IMG/VR virus record: IMGVR_UViG_3300020451_000899 | Coordinates: 1-55,678 of that record | Strand: one strand, 5' to 3' | Length of the DNA stretch: 55,678 bases | Source of the DNA: a virus | Position numbers and translations under genes: made by a program | The notes under the pieces: generated by a model | Databases searched by the model: none | What the model was told of the DNA's origin: nothing | What the model saw: only the letters and a program-made list of their open reading frames with translations | In this document: positions 10,201 through 20,100 of the stretch, piece after piece | Layout: each line of letters starts with the position of its first letter | Position numbering within the stretch: the first letter of the stretch is position 1

Positions 10201-13200
10201 ATACTGATTATGCAGCGAAGGCGAGTAAGGCAATCGAAGAGGGCAATGTGGCTTCTGCTGAAAAAGCCGCTGCGGAGGATCATGGAGCTAAGGCTGTAAA
10301 TAATGTCGTCACTGGCATGACCGCTTTGGCAGCTGTCGTTCCCGTTATTGGTCCCCTCTTGGCTACTGTTGGTGGGGTAGCAATAAAAGTTGCTAGCGAG
10401 TTGCCTTACGTTGGTAAATTTGTTAAAGAGTTTGCTTCTGGTATAAATGTAATGTTTGGTGGCAAAACAATGTCCAGCGTTGTTGCTATGGCTGGTGCTG
10501 CCGCCGCTGTTGCTAAGGCTCACAAAAACTTGGAATCTGGCATCAAAAAAGCCGCTCAAGCTATGGAAGATTTTAAGGCTGGTAGAATTAGCGTAACCCA
10601 AATGGTTCAAAAGACTGTCTCACAAACTAAGAACATAGATGAATCTAGAGAGAAGACTAAGGAAGCAATAAAAGAAAATAATAAAAACAAATCTGGCATG
10701 GGTGACGGCTTCATGAGAGGTACTGCTAGGGTTTTAACTCTTGGTATAGCTGGCTACATGGGCTTGGAGTCAGGCGCACAAAGAAACAAAGGCATTGATG
10801 AAGAAAATAAAAAAGCGTCGTTGGCTCAAATGGATCTTGACGCTAAACAAGGAGACATGCGTAGAGGCGCTGCCATGTCTGCTGCCAGATCTTCTTTTGC
10901 AAGTGGTAAATCTATAAAAGAAACTGAAGCAGATCTAGAAGCTCAAGGTTTAGGTCCGGGCGCTCAGAGAGAACAATCGAAAGAATATCTTAAGTTAGCC
11001 AGAGATCTAGAGGACAGTGGTGATAAAGAAGGAGGTAAACAAGCTAGGGAAGCAGCTGCTGCTGCGGAACAAAGAGCGCTTGATCTTGAGAGAGGTCTTA
11101 AGAATTTAAAAGAAGAAGTTGAAAGAAACATAAAAGCATTTGCAGCAATGAATTTGGGCCTTAACAGTTCTGTTGGCTCTGCTAATTCTATGAGCCTAGC
11201 CATGTCTCAATTTATGCAAGCTCAAGAGTCTGGCACATCCACCCTGATGAACAGTTTCAACACTTTGGAGTCTAGCGCTACTAGTGCAGCAGTAGGACTA
11301 AGTTCTGGCGCATTTAAGTCGTCAATGAACGAAGTCACTGGTGTAATGAAAGAGTTTGGAGCTAGTGGAGACCAAATTGACAAATTCCGTGGCAATATGA
11401 CCGCTGTGTTCCAAGCTCAGAAAAATTCTGAAAAAGGGTTGAAGAAATTCCAAGAACGACTAAAGTCTGATCAAGAAGGTGGATTAGGCGGTATGAATCC
11501 ACAAGAAAAATTAAATTCTCTTGTAGATACAATTTTGCCAGCCGGTATGGACGAAGATGTAAAGAAAAGATTTAAAGAGCAACTTGCTGGAATGGATATT
11601 GATTACGATCAGATTGCAAAAGGTGATTTTAGCCAAATTGAGGGAGCTTTCCAAGGTGTTGCTGATGCTCAACTGCAACAAGTCAAAGCCATTATGGAGG
11701 CTGAGAATCAGTATAGACAGGCTGTTCTTGATATTACAAAGAAACGATACGCAGCTGAAGACGCACTTATCGGCGCAACTAAGAAGACAGCGGATTTAAG
11801 AGCTGAATCTGAGAAGATCATTGCTGATGCTGGTGGTCCAGCATTTACTCCTGATAGACAAAGAGAAATCTTAATGGAGAAAACCAATGCTGGCGCTGGT
11901 GCTGCTGGTGTTGACCCATTGACAGGCATGAGTGCTGCGGACATTAAAAAACAACAACAAGATCTACAAACTAGAACTAAACAAGTTGAAGGTGCAAAAC
12001 AGCGTAATATTATTGGAAGTTCTGCTAAGATTGTAAAGGGCGATGCTGATCCCGCCGCCAGAGGAGCCATGACTGATGAAGAACGAATGGCTACTGATAA
12101 AAGCTCTGCTGACGTAGCCAAGCAAAATATGGAACTGCTTAACACTACCAGATCTTTGATTGATATTAAAAAGGCAGAAATACAAATTATTCAAGCCAAG
12201 AATAAACTTGAATCAGATTCATTCAACGCTCTAATGTCTGGTGATATTGACAGCTTCTTCCAAGCGCAATCGACATCGGGTGCTATGGGCGCAATTGCCA
12301 GTGGTAATACTGGTGACTTCTCTGCTGATCAATTGCAATCTGCATATGAAGAATTAAAGAGACAAGCAGACGCTGGCGTAACAGAGTTTAATGGTCAACA
12401 ATTACAGGGTCCGGGCGGCTTGTTGGAGAAAGCTGCCACATCAACTTTGACAGCTCGTGGTATGGACCCCGGAGCAGCAGCTGCTATGGCGCAGAGAAAT
12501 GTTCTTGGTAGTCCAGAAGAACAGGCTGCTAATGCAGAAATTAGAGAGCTTGCGGCATTGCTTCCGGGCTTTGGTGAAACAGAACAATTAGCTGCTAGTA
12601 TGCAGATTCAGGCAGCAGAATTGCAGTTGATGGCAGCTGGTAAGATTAAAGAGAAAAAGCTGGAAGAAGCAGAAAACTCTAAGACCCTAGCTGCTGGAGG
12701 CGTAGTATACGCATCTCGGGGTAAACTTATTAATTTCCAACCTAGAGGTACAGATACTGTTCCAGCAATGTTGACTCCCGGAGAATTCGTTGTTAACAGG
12801 TCGGCTGTTAGAAGTGGCAATAATCTGAGCGTACTCAAGGCTATGAACAGTGGGGCGCGTGGAGCAGCCACAGCCACAATGTCTAAAGGTGGTACAGTAT
12901 ACGCACAGGGTGGTGGTCAAATTGCAGGAGCTGGAGGTGCAGGGATGGATAGCTCTACTATGACCAATTTTGTCACCGCTTTAGAAAACTTCAACAAGAC
13001 AATTATGGAAAGCATCAATGCTCTTCAGAATACTCAATTCACAGTCAAGCTGGAGCCAACGACTGTTAATATTAACCTTACTGGTGGTTCATTCCTGCAA
13101 TCTCTAACAAGCAACCTCAAAGATCAATTACTGCAAACAATCGGTGAAAAATTCAGAAGTCTTCGCGTTAACAGTGATGGTAAGGTAGTCGAATCACAGA

Positions 13201-13211
13201 GTGAAGTATAA
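7254..13211 (+). CDS. Tail tape measure protein
   Basis: This 1985-residue protein begins at a GTG, with AAGGAT about nine bases upstream. The N-terminal 400 residues match the phage minor-tail/tape-measure pattern, with helices rich in Ala, Gln and Ser and segments such as GIFKAAGG-like VFKAAGGDLNELIALF. Hydrophobic helices follow at about residues 390-430, 870-890, 960-985 and 1020-1055, typical of a protein released through the tail into the membrane. A Gly-bounded motif, DTVPAMLTPGEFV or a close variant, occurs three times (residues 463, 704 and 1834; bases 8640, 9363 and 12753); this motif is common in tape measure proteins. Charged coiled-coil-like stretches fill residues about 1130-1330 and 1480-1650. 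It sets tail length and probably helps genome entry. Confidence 0.93.
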   Translation: MSKFVLTAQLQLQAPNNTRQVVQQIQNQLKGVNVNVAVQGTAQANKQVQKLSGNLNAASKNAGKLGKNFAASVRRFSAMAIANRAVSLFTNTLSAAISESIKFERELVKIVQVTGKSTEQLQFLTDTVRNLATSLGVGSTSLLGVSRTLSQAGMSAKETQIALKTLARTELAPTFENITQTAEGAVAIFNQFRAGAAALEEQLGAVNAVAGKFAVEAGDIIAAVRRTGGVFKAAGGDLNELIALFTSVRSTTRESAESISTGLRTIFTRIQRPKTIEFMKQFGVELTDLEGKFVGPFEAVKRLSGALAGLEQGDVTFIKIAEELGGFRQIGKVIPLIQEFAVAQQALKVAQKGQDSLAKDAASAQAALAIRIAKVKEEFLELIDNVTKTPTFQLMASAALGLASALIKVADSLKVILPIITAIAAVKFTKGISGFLGGVAGAFSGKARGFNKGGFVPGSGNSDTVPAMLTPGEFVIRKKSAQAMGGEALGAINKYAKGGKILTRRQPVGMLVNSIGEGDPKDTEGSVTLKSIKSGTPAINKLKTKAASIGKPYKFKVKVAKSQFNKQDKFKTDAIDPVTASIEDAAGMLGIAPKGGLDKINTALGQMFEDFVNKQAGLDSPGSANFDLVDKEAALNGLTKEKIKKFTDIKLRDTDENANTLAKKAVNEGLFNAHAKREFNKIKNQRSKRVKKAAGGSITGAGSDTVPALLTPGEFVVNKESAKSIGYSNLSHMNKYADGGIVSQFKRSGVQGLSNGGLPMVPLGALQGQAYTHQQGQSRMAMSSQTAPSPVGKASKKTAEGLNALTGGLVGAQMALSMLTPAIDENSSGTMKATAFVMNSMNSLVGTITLVQMALAIFGKELTMDSVKKFFKNFDMGDVKDMLSGKGGKIKSAITKGATSKIQGAGKGLRNIGRNMSQGAKAMGGARGKAANLAGKGIRNVGRLFTKLGPSLGKLIGTVSGLVGPMTLAAGTVSMFNGFLDSYTDYAAKASKAIEEGNVASAEKAAAEDHGAKAVNNVVTGMTALAAVVPVIGPLLATVGGVAIKVASELPYVGKFVKEFASGINVMFGGKTMSSVVAMAGAAAAVAKAHKNLESGIKKAAQAMEDFKAGRISVTQMVQKTVSQTKNIDESREKTKEAIKENNKNKSGMGDGFMRGTARVLTLGIAGYMGLESGAQRNKGIDEENKKASLAQMDLDAKQGDMRRGAAMSAARSSFASGKSIKETEADLEAQGLGPGAQREQSKEYLKLARDLEDSGDKEGGKQAREAAAAAEQRALDLERGLKNLKEEVERNIKAFAAMNLGLNSSVGSANSMSLAMSQFMQAQESGTSTLMNSFNTLESSATSAAVGLSSGAFKSSMNEVTGVMKEFGASGDQIDKFRGNMTAVFQAQKNSEKGLKKFQERLKSDQEGGLGGMNPQEKLNSLVDTILPAGMDEDVKKRFKEQLAGMDIDYDQIAKGDFSQIEGAFQGVADAQLQQVKAIMEAENQYRQAVLDITKKRYAAEDALIGATKKTADLRAESEKIIADAGGPAFTPDRQREILMEKTNAGAGAAGVDPLTGMSAADIKKQQQDLQTRTKQVEGAKQRNIIGSSAKIVKGDADPAARGAMTDEERMATDKSSADVAKQNMELLNTTRSLIDIKKAEIQIIQAKNKLESDSFNALMSGDIDSFFQAQSTSGAMGAIASGNTGDFSADQLQSAYEELKRQADAGVTEFNGQQLQGPGGLLEKAATSTLTARGMDPGAAAAMAQRNVLGSPEEQAANAEIRELAALLPGFGETEQLAASMQIQAAELQLMAAGKIKEKKLEEAENSKTLAAGGVVYASRGKLINFQPRGTDTVPAMLTPGEFVVNRSAVRSGNNLSVLKAMNSGARGAATATMSKGGTVYAQGGGQIAGAGGAGMDSSTMTNFVTALENFNKTIMESINALQNTQFTVKLEPTTVNINLTGGSFLQSLTSNLKDQLLQTIGEKFRSLRVNSDGKVVESQSEV

Positions 13212-13212
13212 T

Positions 13213-16200
13213 ATGTCATCAAATGATTTCAATTGTGTATTCCAAACAAATTCTACAGCTAGGAACAGTTCTAAATCTAAAATTAGGACTGTCTCTCGCG
13301 TAGTATCTCATGTGCTTCAAAAGCTTGACACTAAGGTTCGTTTGAAGTCAACGCTATCTGCTAAAATAAAATCTTCCGTCAGAGTATCTTGCTCCCCTTC
13401 TATAAGAGCGACATTAAATACTAGTCAGGTCGCAGTATCTGCAAGGGTTCATAATGATTTTAAATTAAATTCTACTGCCACCAAATTACACTCTGCCAAG
13501 TCTCACATACATAACAACGCAAAAGTTGATGTCAAATTTACTGATAAAATTGGTGGTGATTTGACGCAGATAAATAAGTTTGATAATTTTCTTTCTACGC
13601 AGAGGCTTTATCCAACTGGTGACGTTACCAGCGTTCTGGGCAGTAACCCATTTATAAACGAAAGCCAACAATCTTCTAGTTTATTTTCTAGTATAGATGA
13701 AGGTATATTTACTGGTAATTATAATGAAAATTTTAATTCTAGCACTAGAATATCTGATGATATAAAAACATTTATACAACCTTCTGGTCTTGGCACTAGT
13801 GGTACTTTTAGATATAAGTGCGAAGTAACAAGCCCGTTGACTTCTCCCAAAGAAAACTTCTTGTTTATCAGAGCTTCTGCGCCTACATACAATTTTGCAT
13901 CCAACGCTCCTCCTGCGTATAAATTTCATAATATATTCTTTAATGATAGTAGTGGAAATCTGATTACCCAATATGAAGACATGACTATACGTGGAGATAG
14001 TGATTATAGAAAACAAGATAAAAACTTTTCTACATACATTTTTAGCCCAAAGATTAATAATGCCAAAAAAAGATCCACACATCCTGATTTCCCCACCTTC
14101 TTAAACGAAGACGGTTATTCATTATCATTTGACGTAGAGGTACAATGTAAAGACACATCTTTTAGTTCTGGATTTTCTTCTGGATATATCGTTGAAGACT
14201 GTAATCTTCCAGATGTGCTAGATCCTAGTGGCAATGATTATTTAGCTAGTGATGGATCTCCTCTTTCAACTCAGTCACAACATTTTCTTAACCCCACCTA
14301 CTCTATTCGTATAAGTGCTTTAGAGATTGTTTCTAGTGGTAACAAATTTGGTTTTAATTCTGATGATGATATTTCCTGCTTCGTGCAAACAGATCCTAGC
14401 GGATACAGAATCACACGAGAGATTAGACCTTCAGAAGTGCAGCTGTCATCATTTGATACAGGCATATACCCAACAGTAACTTCGACTTGGCAGTCTAACG
14501 ACAACGCTCATGATAACAGTACTAGTAGTGGTTGCAAAGAATTGTTAAAGATTATAAGACAAGAAAATACAGATAAATATTTAGATTTAGATAGCTCTAC
14601 AGTAGCGGACTCTGGTAAGTTAATTCTTAAATTTTCTCATGAGCCTCCAATTTCTCAAAATAGGAATGTTGCAGGGGCTTTTGACATCGGATATCTTAAC
14701 GCAGTAAAAGAATTCGATAGCTCTACTTTTGAAACTGTTCATTTTCAAGATTCAGTTTTTAAAGTTGACGAAGTATATCTTAAGATAGTAGCTAAGAAAG
14801 ACACTGGCAGTTCAGACTATACTTTAGATTTGGTGGGTTATAGCTTCGACCACCTTTTGCATAACACTCCAGCTGTCAATGGATTTTTGCAGAATGAGCC
14901 GGGAGGCACGGGTAGTATACCAACAATCACATCCACCACGGGCGTAGATTCTCTATCTGTATCAGCTGAGTCTTTATCAGACAAGGGTCAGATTATAGTC
15001 AGGCCAGCAACAGTCAGCGATGGTGGCGACCATTATTTGTTAGCCACTTCGCCAGTTGTAGACTCGACTACTTTTAAAGAATACATTGTTCCTTTACGTG
15101 TTTATAAACAATCTCAATTTGGTATTATTCCAGACTATGAGTTTAGTTCATTCTTTGAAAACTTATTTATAGATATATGTCCCTTGCCAGACAATGCATC
15201 TATCGCCTCTTTATCTCTGATAGTCACTCATAAGCCTTCTGACGCGATACATTTGCACACCATTGGTCACGATAACGGTATTGATCTTGGTTCTGTTAAT
15301 AGCAGCATGTTTGTCTCTGACAGAAAATCAGTAGATCAAGCAAACAATGCGGGAAGTGTGTTGTCCGACATAAATAATATACCACATGGATACGGTTCTC
15401 CAAACACTCTGAAGACAAACTATTCTAGACGTTGGAGAGGGGTAGACGGTTTGGTAACATCCGGGCCATACAATTCTAATGAGTTTAGTTTTTCTTTTGA
15501 CAATCCTGTTTTAGAAACTCCGTTCTTTGGTGGTTATTTCTCTTTTAACAATGATTCTGGCAGCAGTATTATATCTGACGATATGCCCTCTGGATTCACT
15601 GCTCTCCAAGGCACTTATAATGGTACTTATACAAAGACTCATAATGTTGGCTCTAGGTTCAAGTCTGCGTCTTTGTTTGGCTTAACAACTGGACATACTA
15701 CCATTGACTTTACCGCTATGTCTGGATATTCTAACCACGCATTATATGGTCAGATTGCAGACTCTTACGACAACGCCCTAAAAGTTTCTGGGTCTACTGG
15801 ATACATTTCATTCCCTGACTTTGACATTCATAATGGATTTATAATATTCTTTAGATTTAGCCCTGATGAAAACATGGATTTTAATTCATCTACCCTGTTT
15901 GCTAAAGATGATCAAATTTCAGTTGGCTTTGTAAATAATAAATTACGAGTTACTGTGACTGATAGCACCCTGACCACACAAACTATAGAAGACACTATAG
16001 ACTATGATGACTATTCATATCCTTTATCCATAATGGTTACATATATTGATAACGTACTTTCTTTATATGTAGATAATGAGCTAGACTCTCATAACTTCAC
16101 CAGACTGAGAGACTCTTTGACTTTGAGCGGTCTTCCCAATTTCTCCAACGCCTTGACATTTGGCTACAACCCCGGAGATAGTACTGGCTTTAGCGGCTAC

Positions 16201-17127
16201 ATTACAGATATAGCTATATCTGCTTCTTCTCTAAACACTGACTTTGGTTCAGCAAACCAGTTTGCAATAAATGCTAATTCCTTCTTCAATACTATACATA
16301 ATAAGTATTGGGCTGACGGTGAATCATATGTTAATGATACAGTTAAATTATATGATTATATTAATACTGATACTGCTTCTTGGACTTTAGGAGACTTCCA
16401 ATCGTGTCAATTTAGTTCAGACTTTTATATATTTACAGAAAAAGTTGGGACCAAATTTTTGACCCACTCAATTGAGAGTGATGGTACTTCATATGACAGC
16501 GCATGTGATCTGACATTACCTACCAACGTGGATACTAATACATCGTATCACACGCAGATAGAAAATGATTTTATTAGATTTAATTTGATAGACGTTCCAG
16601 ACTCATTCATGGACGAAGATGTCGTATATGCCCTCAGACCAAGAATACAAAAAACATTGCCGCGAGGATACAATTTTATGCAGGATTCTGTGTATGTAGA
16701 TACTATAATAGAGCATAAAATAGATAGCCAATTAACTTGGTCAGATGGTAGTGTTGGTGGAAAATTAATAGTAAGTTTATATACTCCTAATAAAGATAAT
16801 GAATTATTATCATTGACAAACCCCGGATTAATCAATAGATGCACTCATTACTTATCACCAGATATGTGTGTTCACAAAATTAGTAGTAAATTTAAATTTG
16901 CTGATTTAATAAATACTGGATCTGAAGATTGGTCAAAATACGATCAATCTTTAAATACTACTGAGTTTTACGAAAAATACTTTGCTGATGATGTTCAAAA
17001 AATGTTCTTGCAATATGATATAGTATATCCCTCTGGAACTGCTTATCATGCAACAGTAACTATTTTTGCAGCGACTGTGAAATTTACTAGACCGCTTCAT
17101 AAGGCGAGATCAATTTCTAATTTATAG
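13213..17127 (+). CDS. Large tail-tip or fibre protein with LamG-like domain
   Basis: The ATG at 13213 follows the tape measure stop by one base and is preferred over a GTG 12 bases upstream; it gives 1304 residues. The first 100 residues are basic and Ser/Thr-rich, the rest is beta-rich. Residues about 855-1010 resemble a concanavalin-A/LamG sandwich (GSTGYISFPDFDIHNGFIIF, then LSIMVTYIDNVLSLYVDNEL, then GYITDIAIS), a fold used for sugar binding. A gene directly after the tape measure normally encodes a distal-tail, tip or baseplate protein. Host-surface glycan binding is inferred from the LamG-like segment. The remaining regions are not recognised. Confidence 0.6.
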   Translation: MSSNDFNCVFQTNSTARNSSKSKIRTVSRVVSHVLQKLDTKVRLKSTLSAKIKSSVRVSCSPSIRATLNTSQVAVSARVHNDFKLNSTATKLHSAKSHIHNNAKVDVKFTDKIGGDLTQINKFDNFLSTQRLYPTGDVTSVLGSNPFINESQQSSSLFSSIDEGIFTGNYNENFNSSTRISDDIKTFIQPSGLGTSGTFRYKCEVTSPLTSPKENFLFIRASAPTYNFASNAPPAYKFHNIFFNDSSGNLITQYEDMTIRGDSDYRKQDKNFSTYIFSPKINNAKKRSTHPDFPTFLNEDGYSLSFDVEVQCKDTSFSSGFSSGYIVEDCNLPDVLDPSGNDYLASDGSPLSTQSQHFLNPTYSIRISALEIVSSGNKFGFNSDDDISCFVQTDPSGYRITREIRPSEVQLSSFDTGIYPTVTSTWQSNDNAHDNSTSSGCKELLKIIRQENTDKYLDLDSSTVADSGKLILKFSHEPPISQNRNVAGAFDIGYLNAVKEFDSSTFETVHFQDSVFKVDEVYLKIVAKKDTGSSDYTLDLVGYSFDHLLHNTPAVNGFLQNEPGGTGSIPTITSTTGVDSLSVSAESLSDKGQIIVRPATVSDGGDHYLLATSPVVDSTTFKEYIVPLRVYKQSQFGIIPDYEFSSFFENLFIDICPLPDNASIASLSLIVTHKPSDAIHLHTIGHDNGIDLGSVNSSMFVSDRKSVDQANNAGSVLSDINNIPHGYGSPNTLKTNYSRRWRGVDGLVTSGPYNSNEFSFSFDNPVLETPFFGGYFSFNNDSGSSIISDDMPSGFTALQGTYNGTYTKTHNVGSRFKSASLFGLTTGHTTIDFTAMSGYSNHALYGQIADSYDNALKVSGSTGYISFPDFDIHNGFIIFFRFSPDENMDFNSSTLFAKDDQISVGFVNNKLRVTVTDSTLTTQTIEDTIDYDDYSYPLSIMVTYIDNVLSLYVDNELDSHNFTRLRDSLTLSGLPNFSNALTFGYNPGDSTGFSGYITDIAISASSLNTDFGSANQFAINANSFFNTIHNKYWADGESYVNDTVKLYDYINTDTASWTLGDFQSCQFSSDFYIFTEKVGTKFLTHSIESDGTSYDSACDLTLPTNVDTNTSYHTQIENDFIRFNLIDVPDSFMDEDVVYALRPRIQKTLPRGYNFMQDSVYVDTIIEHKIDSQLTWSDGSVGGKLIVSLYTPNKDNELLSLTNPGLINRCTHYLSPDMCVHKISSKFKFADLINTGSEDWSKYDQSLNTTEFYEKYFADDVQKMFLQYDIVYPSGTAYHATVTIFAATVKFTRPLHKARSISNL

Positions 17128-17135
17128 GATTAAAC

Positions 17136-20100
17136 ATGGCTGGATTTCTTTTATTTTGTAGCGGTGAATTTAACGGTTTTGGTATATCACCGTTATACAC
17201 TGAGGGTAAACAATATGCCCACTCCAATCTTCCATTGTTTCATTCTGGTCAAGTTCCCCCTGATGACAGCATTAGCTTGTACGCTAGCGGCACTTTATAT
17301 CAAATTAATGTGTTGTCCATGCATACAATTTCTGCTACAGAGACAAATGACAATGTAAACTTGTACGCTAAGGCTGCATTGGTTCCTAATGATCCACCTA
17401 TGCCGCTATGGGTTGCAAACCAAGGAGTTGAAGAATTTGCTAGCATCAACATGCATCTTGAAAATGATGGGGTTATTAATAAAAAATCTGCTATGGCTTT
17501 AAACGTCTTATGTCTACCACAAATCGTAAATGCAACAATTCCTACAGCTCAAGAAAACTCACCATTATTTGTCAGAGGCGCAGTACAAAATACAACTATC
17601 TTTGAAGCATCTCCATTATTTTTACAGGTTGAGGACGCAACAGGTCAAGAGATAACGAATGAAAATTTGTCACTCTTCATGTCTCAGTCTCATGGTTTTA
17701 GATGGGATTCAGAAAATTCAGGATCTGAGATAGAGCCTGACGATAATATATTTGCTACTATTGAAAGTACAGATCCAATTCGTGGCGTAGAATTAATATG
17801 TCATGGAGGGTGTGCTGCCGGTACGTGCGATGAAGTCGTATTAGAATCACATGATACAAATTGGTTCACTGCTGACTGTGTTGATGGTGGTATATTTAGA
17901 GCAGAAAAAACTTATACTAATCCCAATGTCAACGCCTTTGGTTCTGATGTTCCTTACAGTGGGCATTTTTATGGAATACGAAAGTTTACTGGTCTTGATC
18001 CTTTTGGTCCATACAACATTACTATGACAGGATCTTCTGGATCTACAGCAAGAATTCCAGCCCCTAAACAGTTGGTATCTTGGGAATACGAGAAAGAAGG
18101 CACTAACGCTTTATTCTCTGGAATTAAATTTATAGGTGATCACCCACATGTTGCTGATGGTAGAAATGCAGGAGACAATTATGGCACTTCTATATCTGTT
18201 AACGCAGATCTACTTTGTGTAGGATCTCCAAACTATGATCTTGATTTTAATTCTGACACACTGTCAAATGCTGGTACAGTTTTTGTATACAGAAGAGGGG
18301 AAGAGCCAGCATCCTATACCAATCTAGCAGAGAACAAAGCCGATTGGTCTTTTGAAACTCAGCTTGTTTTACCATCTAGTATAAGGAACAATTATTTTAA
18401 ATCTACTTCAGTGCCACTAGCTGGCACGAGCGAGAATGTAGAAAAAAGACAGTGGTATCTTGGTCAAGAGGGTAGGAACTTTGGCAGCAGTTTAAGTTCG
18501 ACTGTCACATCTTCTGCTCTAGAAACAACTTTGGATGGTAAAGATAAAGAAATTATAGTTGTTGGCGCACCAAATGGCAACTTCACAGAAACGTTTACAC
18601 CTCCATCAATGATAGAGAATGAAGTTTTGATGATGGTGTTTACTGATGAGTTTAATCCGACTATAGGCAATTTAACATATAGAGATATTTTATCTAATAT
18701 AGAAAGCAAAAATTATTTATATAAATACTTTTCCCAACCTACTATAGACGTAAAGATAAAGATGATTGTCTTCAGGCCAATCTCTATAGAATTGCAAACA
18801 GACTTAGACTTTCCAGAGCCTAAGCCCACCTTTATATCTAAGAAGACTATTACTAGACATACTAATGACATTCCCGGAACGTCTCAACACACGACTGTGG
18901 ATGATCAAATTTTGCAAGAAATTAAAGATGCATTCTTTGAGCTGTATCCAGATGCTGCAAATCATGTACCTGCACTTTTAGGAGTCTACATTGATAATAG
19001 TAGGTCTTTAGGTGATACAGCAGTAAATCCAGCTGTATCTAGATTCGTAGACTTCTTTAAAGGTCATGCTAGTAGCGAAGGTTTGGTAGACTACAATGGC
19101 AGTCCTACCGATGGCGCTGTATTACAAACTACAACCAACGATGAAAATTGGATTACACAATCTAACGCCTTACTCGATTTTGCTTTGGATAGTGGAAGAC
19201 TGATTCAAGAAAATTATTTAAAGCTTCTGACAAACCCTTCTACCTTCGGAACATTCAACACAGCACTGCCAGACTTCAACGACCCTCCACCTAGTGGTGG
19301 TTCTGTTTATGTATTTGAAAAAGAAAGCGGTGTTTGGGATTTAATACAAGAAATCAAATCTCCAACCGAAGACAATACTACACATCCAGACTTCTTTGGT
19401 AAAGCTGTAGACATTAGTAAGAATGCAGAAGTCATTGGCATTGGATCTCCTTACATGGATAGCGCTGTAAATATATATGAATATGATTACAGCGAGAAGG
19501 ATAGAATGTATAGCAATGTTGAAGCTTGGGTCGCTTATCATATAGCGAAAGAAACTGAAGACAACTTTTACTTAGGTCAAAAAACTAAACTTGATGCTCA
19601 CAGGGTAGAATTAGATAATGATACCACATTGCCAGAAGACGATACAAAGAGAGAAGAACAAGTCAAATTAATTATAGGTAAAAGTCTATATATCCAACTT
19701 TCTGCTGATAGAAAATATGGCTATAGAACTGACACAGCGTTCTGGGGTAATGGAAAAACAATTCAAGAATACAAAAATATTTTTGATTATAAGTATAGCG
19801 ATATAGCATATGCTGGTACGTATCAGCAGCTAGTTACAAAGTTTGCTCCAACTTCTAGAATGGGCTATAGTATTGCCGTGAATGAAACGGGTAGCGCTTT
19901 CGCTGTTGGGTGTCCTACTGACAGTTTAGATGTTACCGATGACTCTAATTTGTATTACCATCCAGACAACTCTGGTCAAATATTGTGGCCTTCATATGTA
20001 AACGCCGGAGCTGTTCGCGCATTTGAATCACGAAAGTATTACCCTCATAACAAGGTGGTAGACTATGGTAAATTTGGTAATACTCATAATAAAACTTTGA

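Noticed and set aside
13681-14082. 133-codon minus-strand frame inside the 1304-residue protein gene
   Set aside because: Antisense shadow with a basic, Ile/Ser-rich composition and no ribosome site or recognisable motif.
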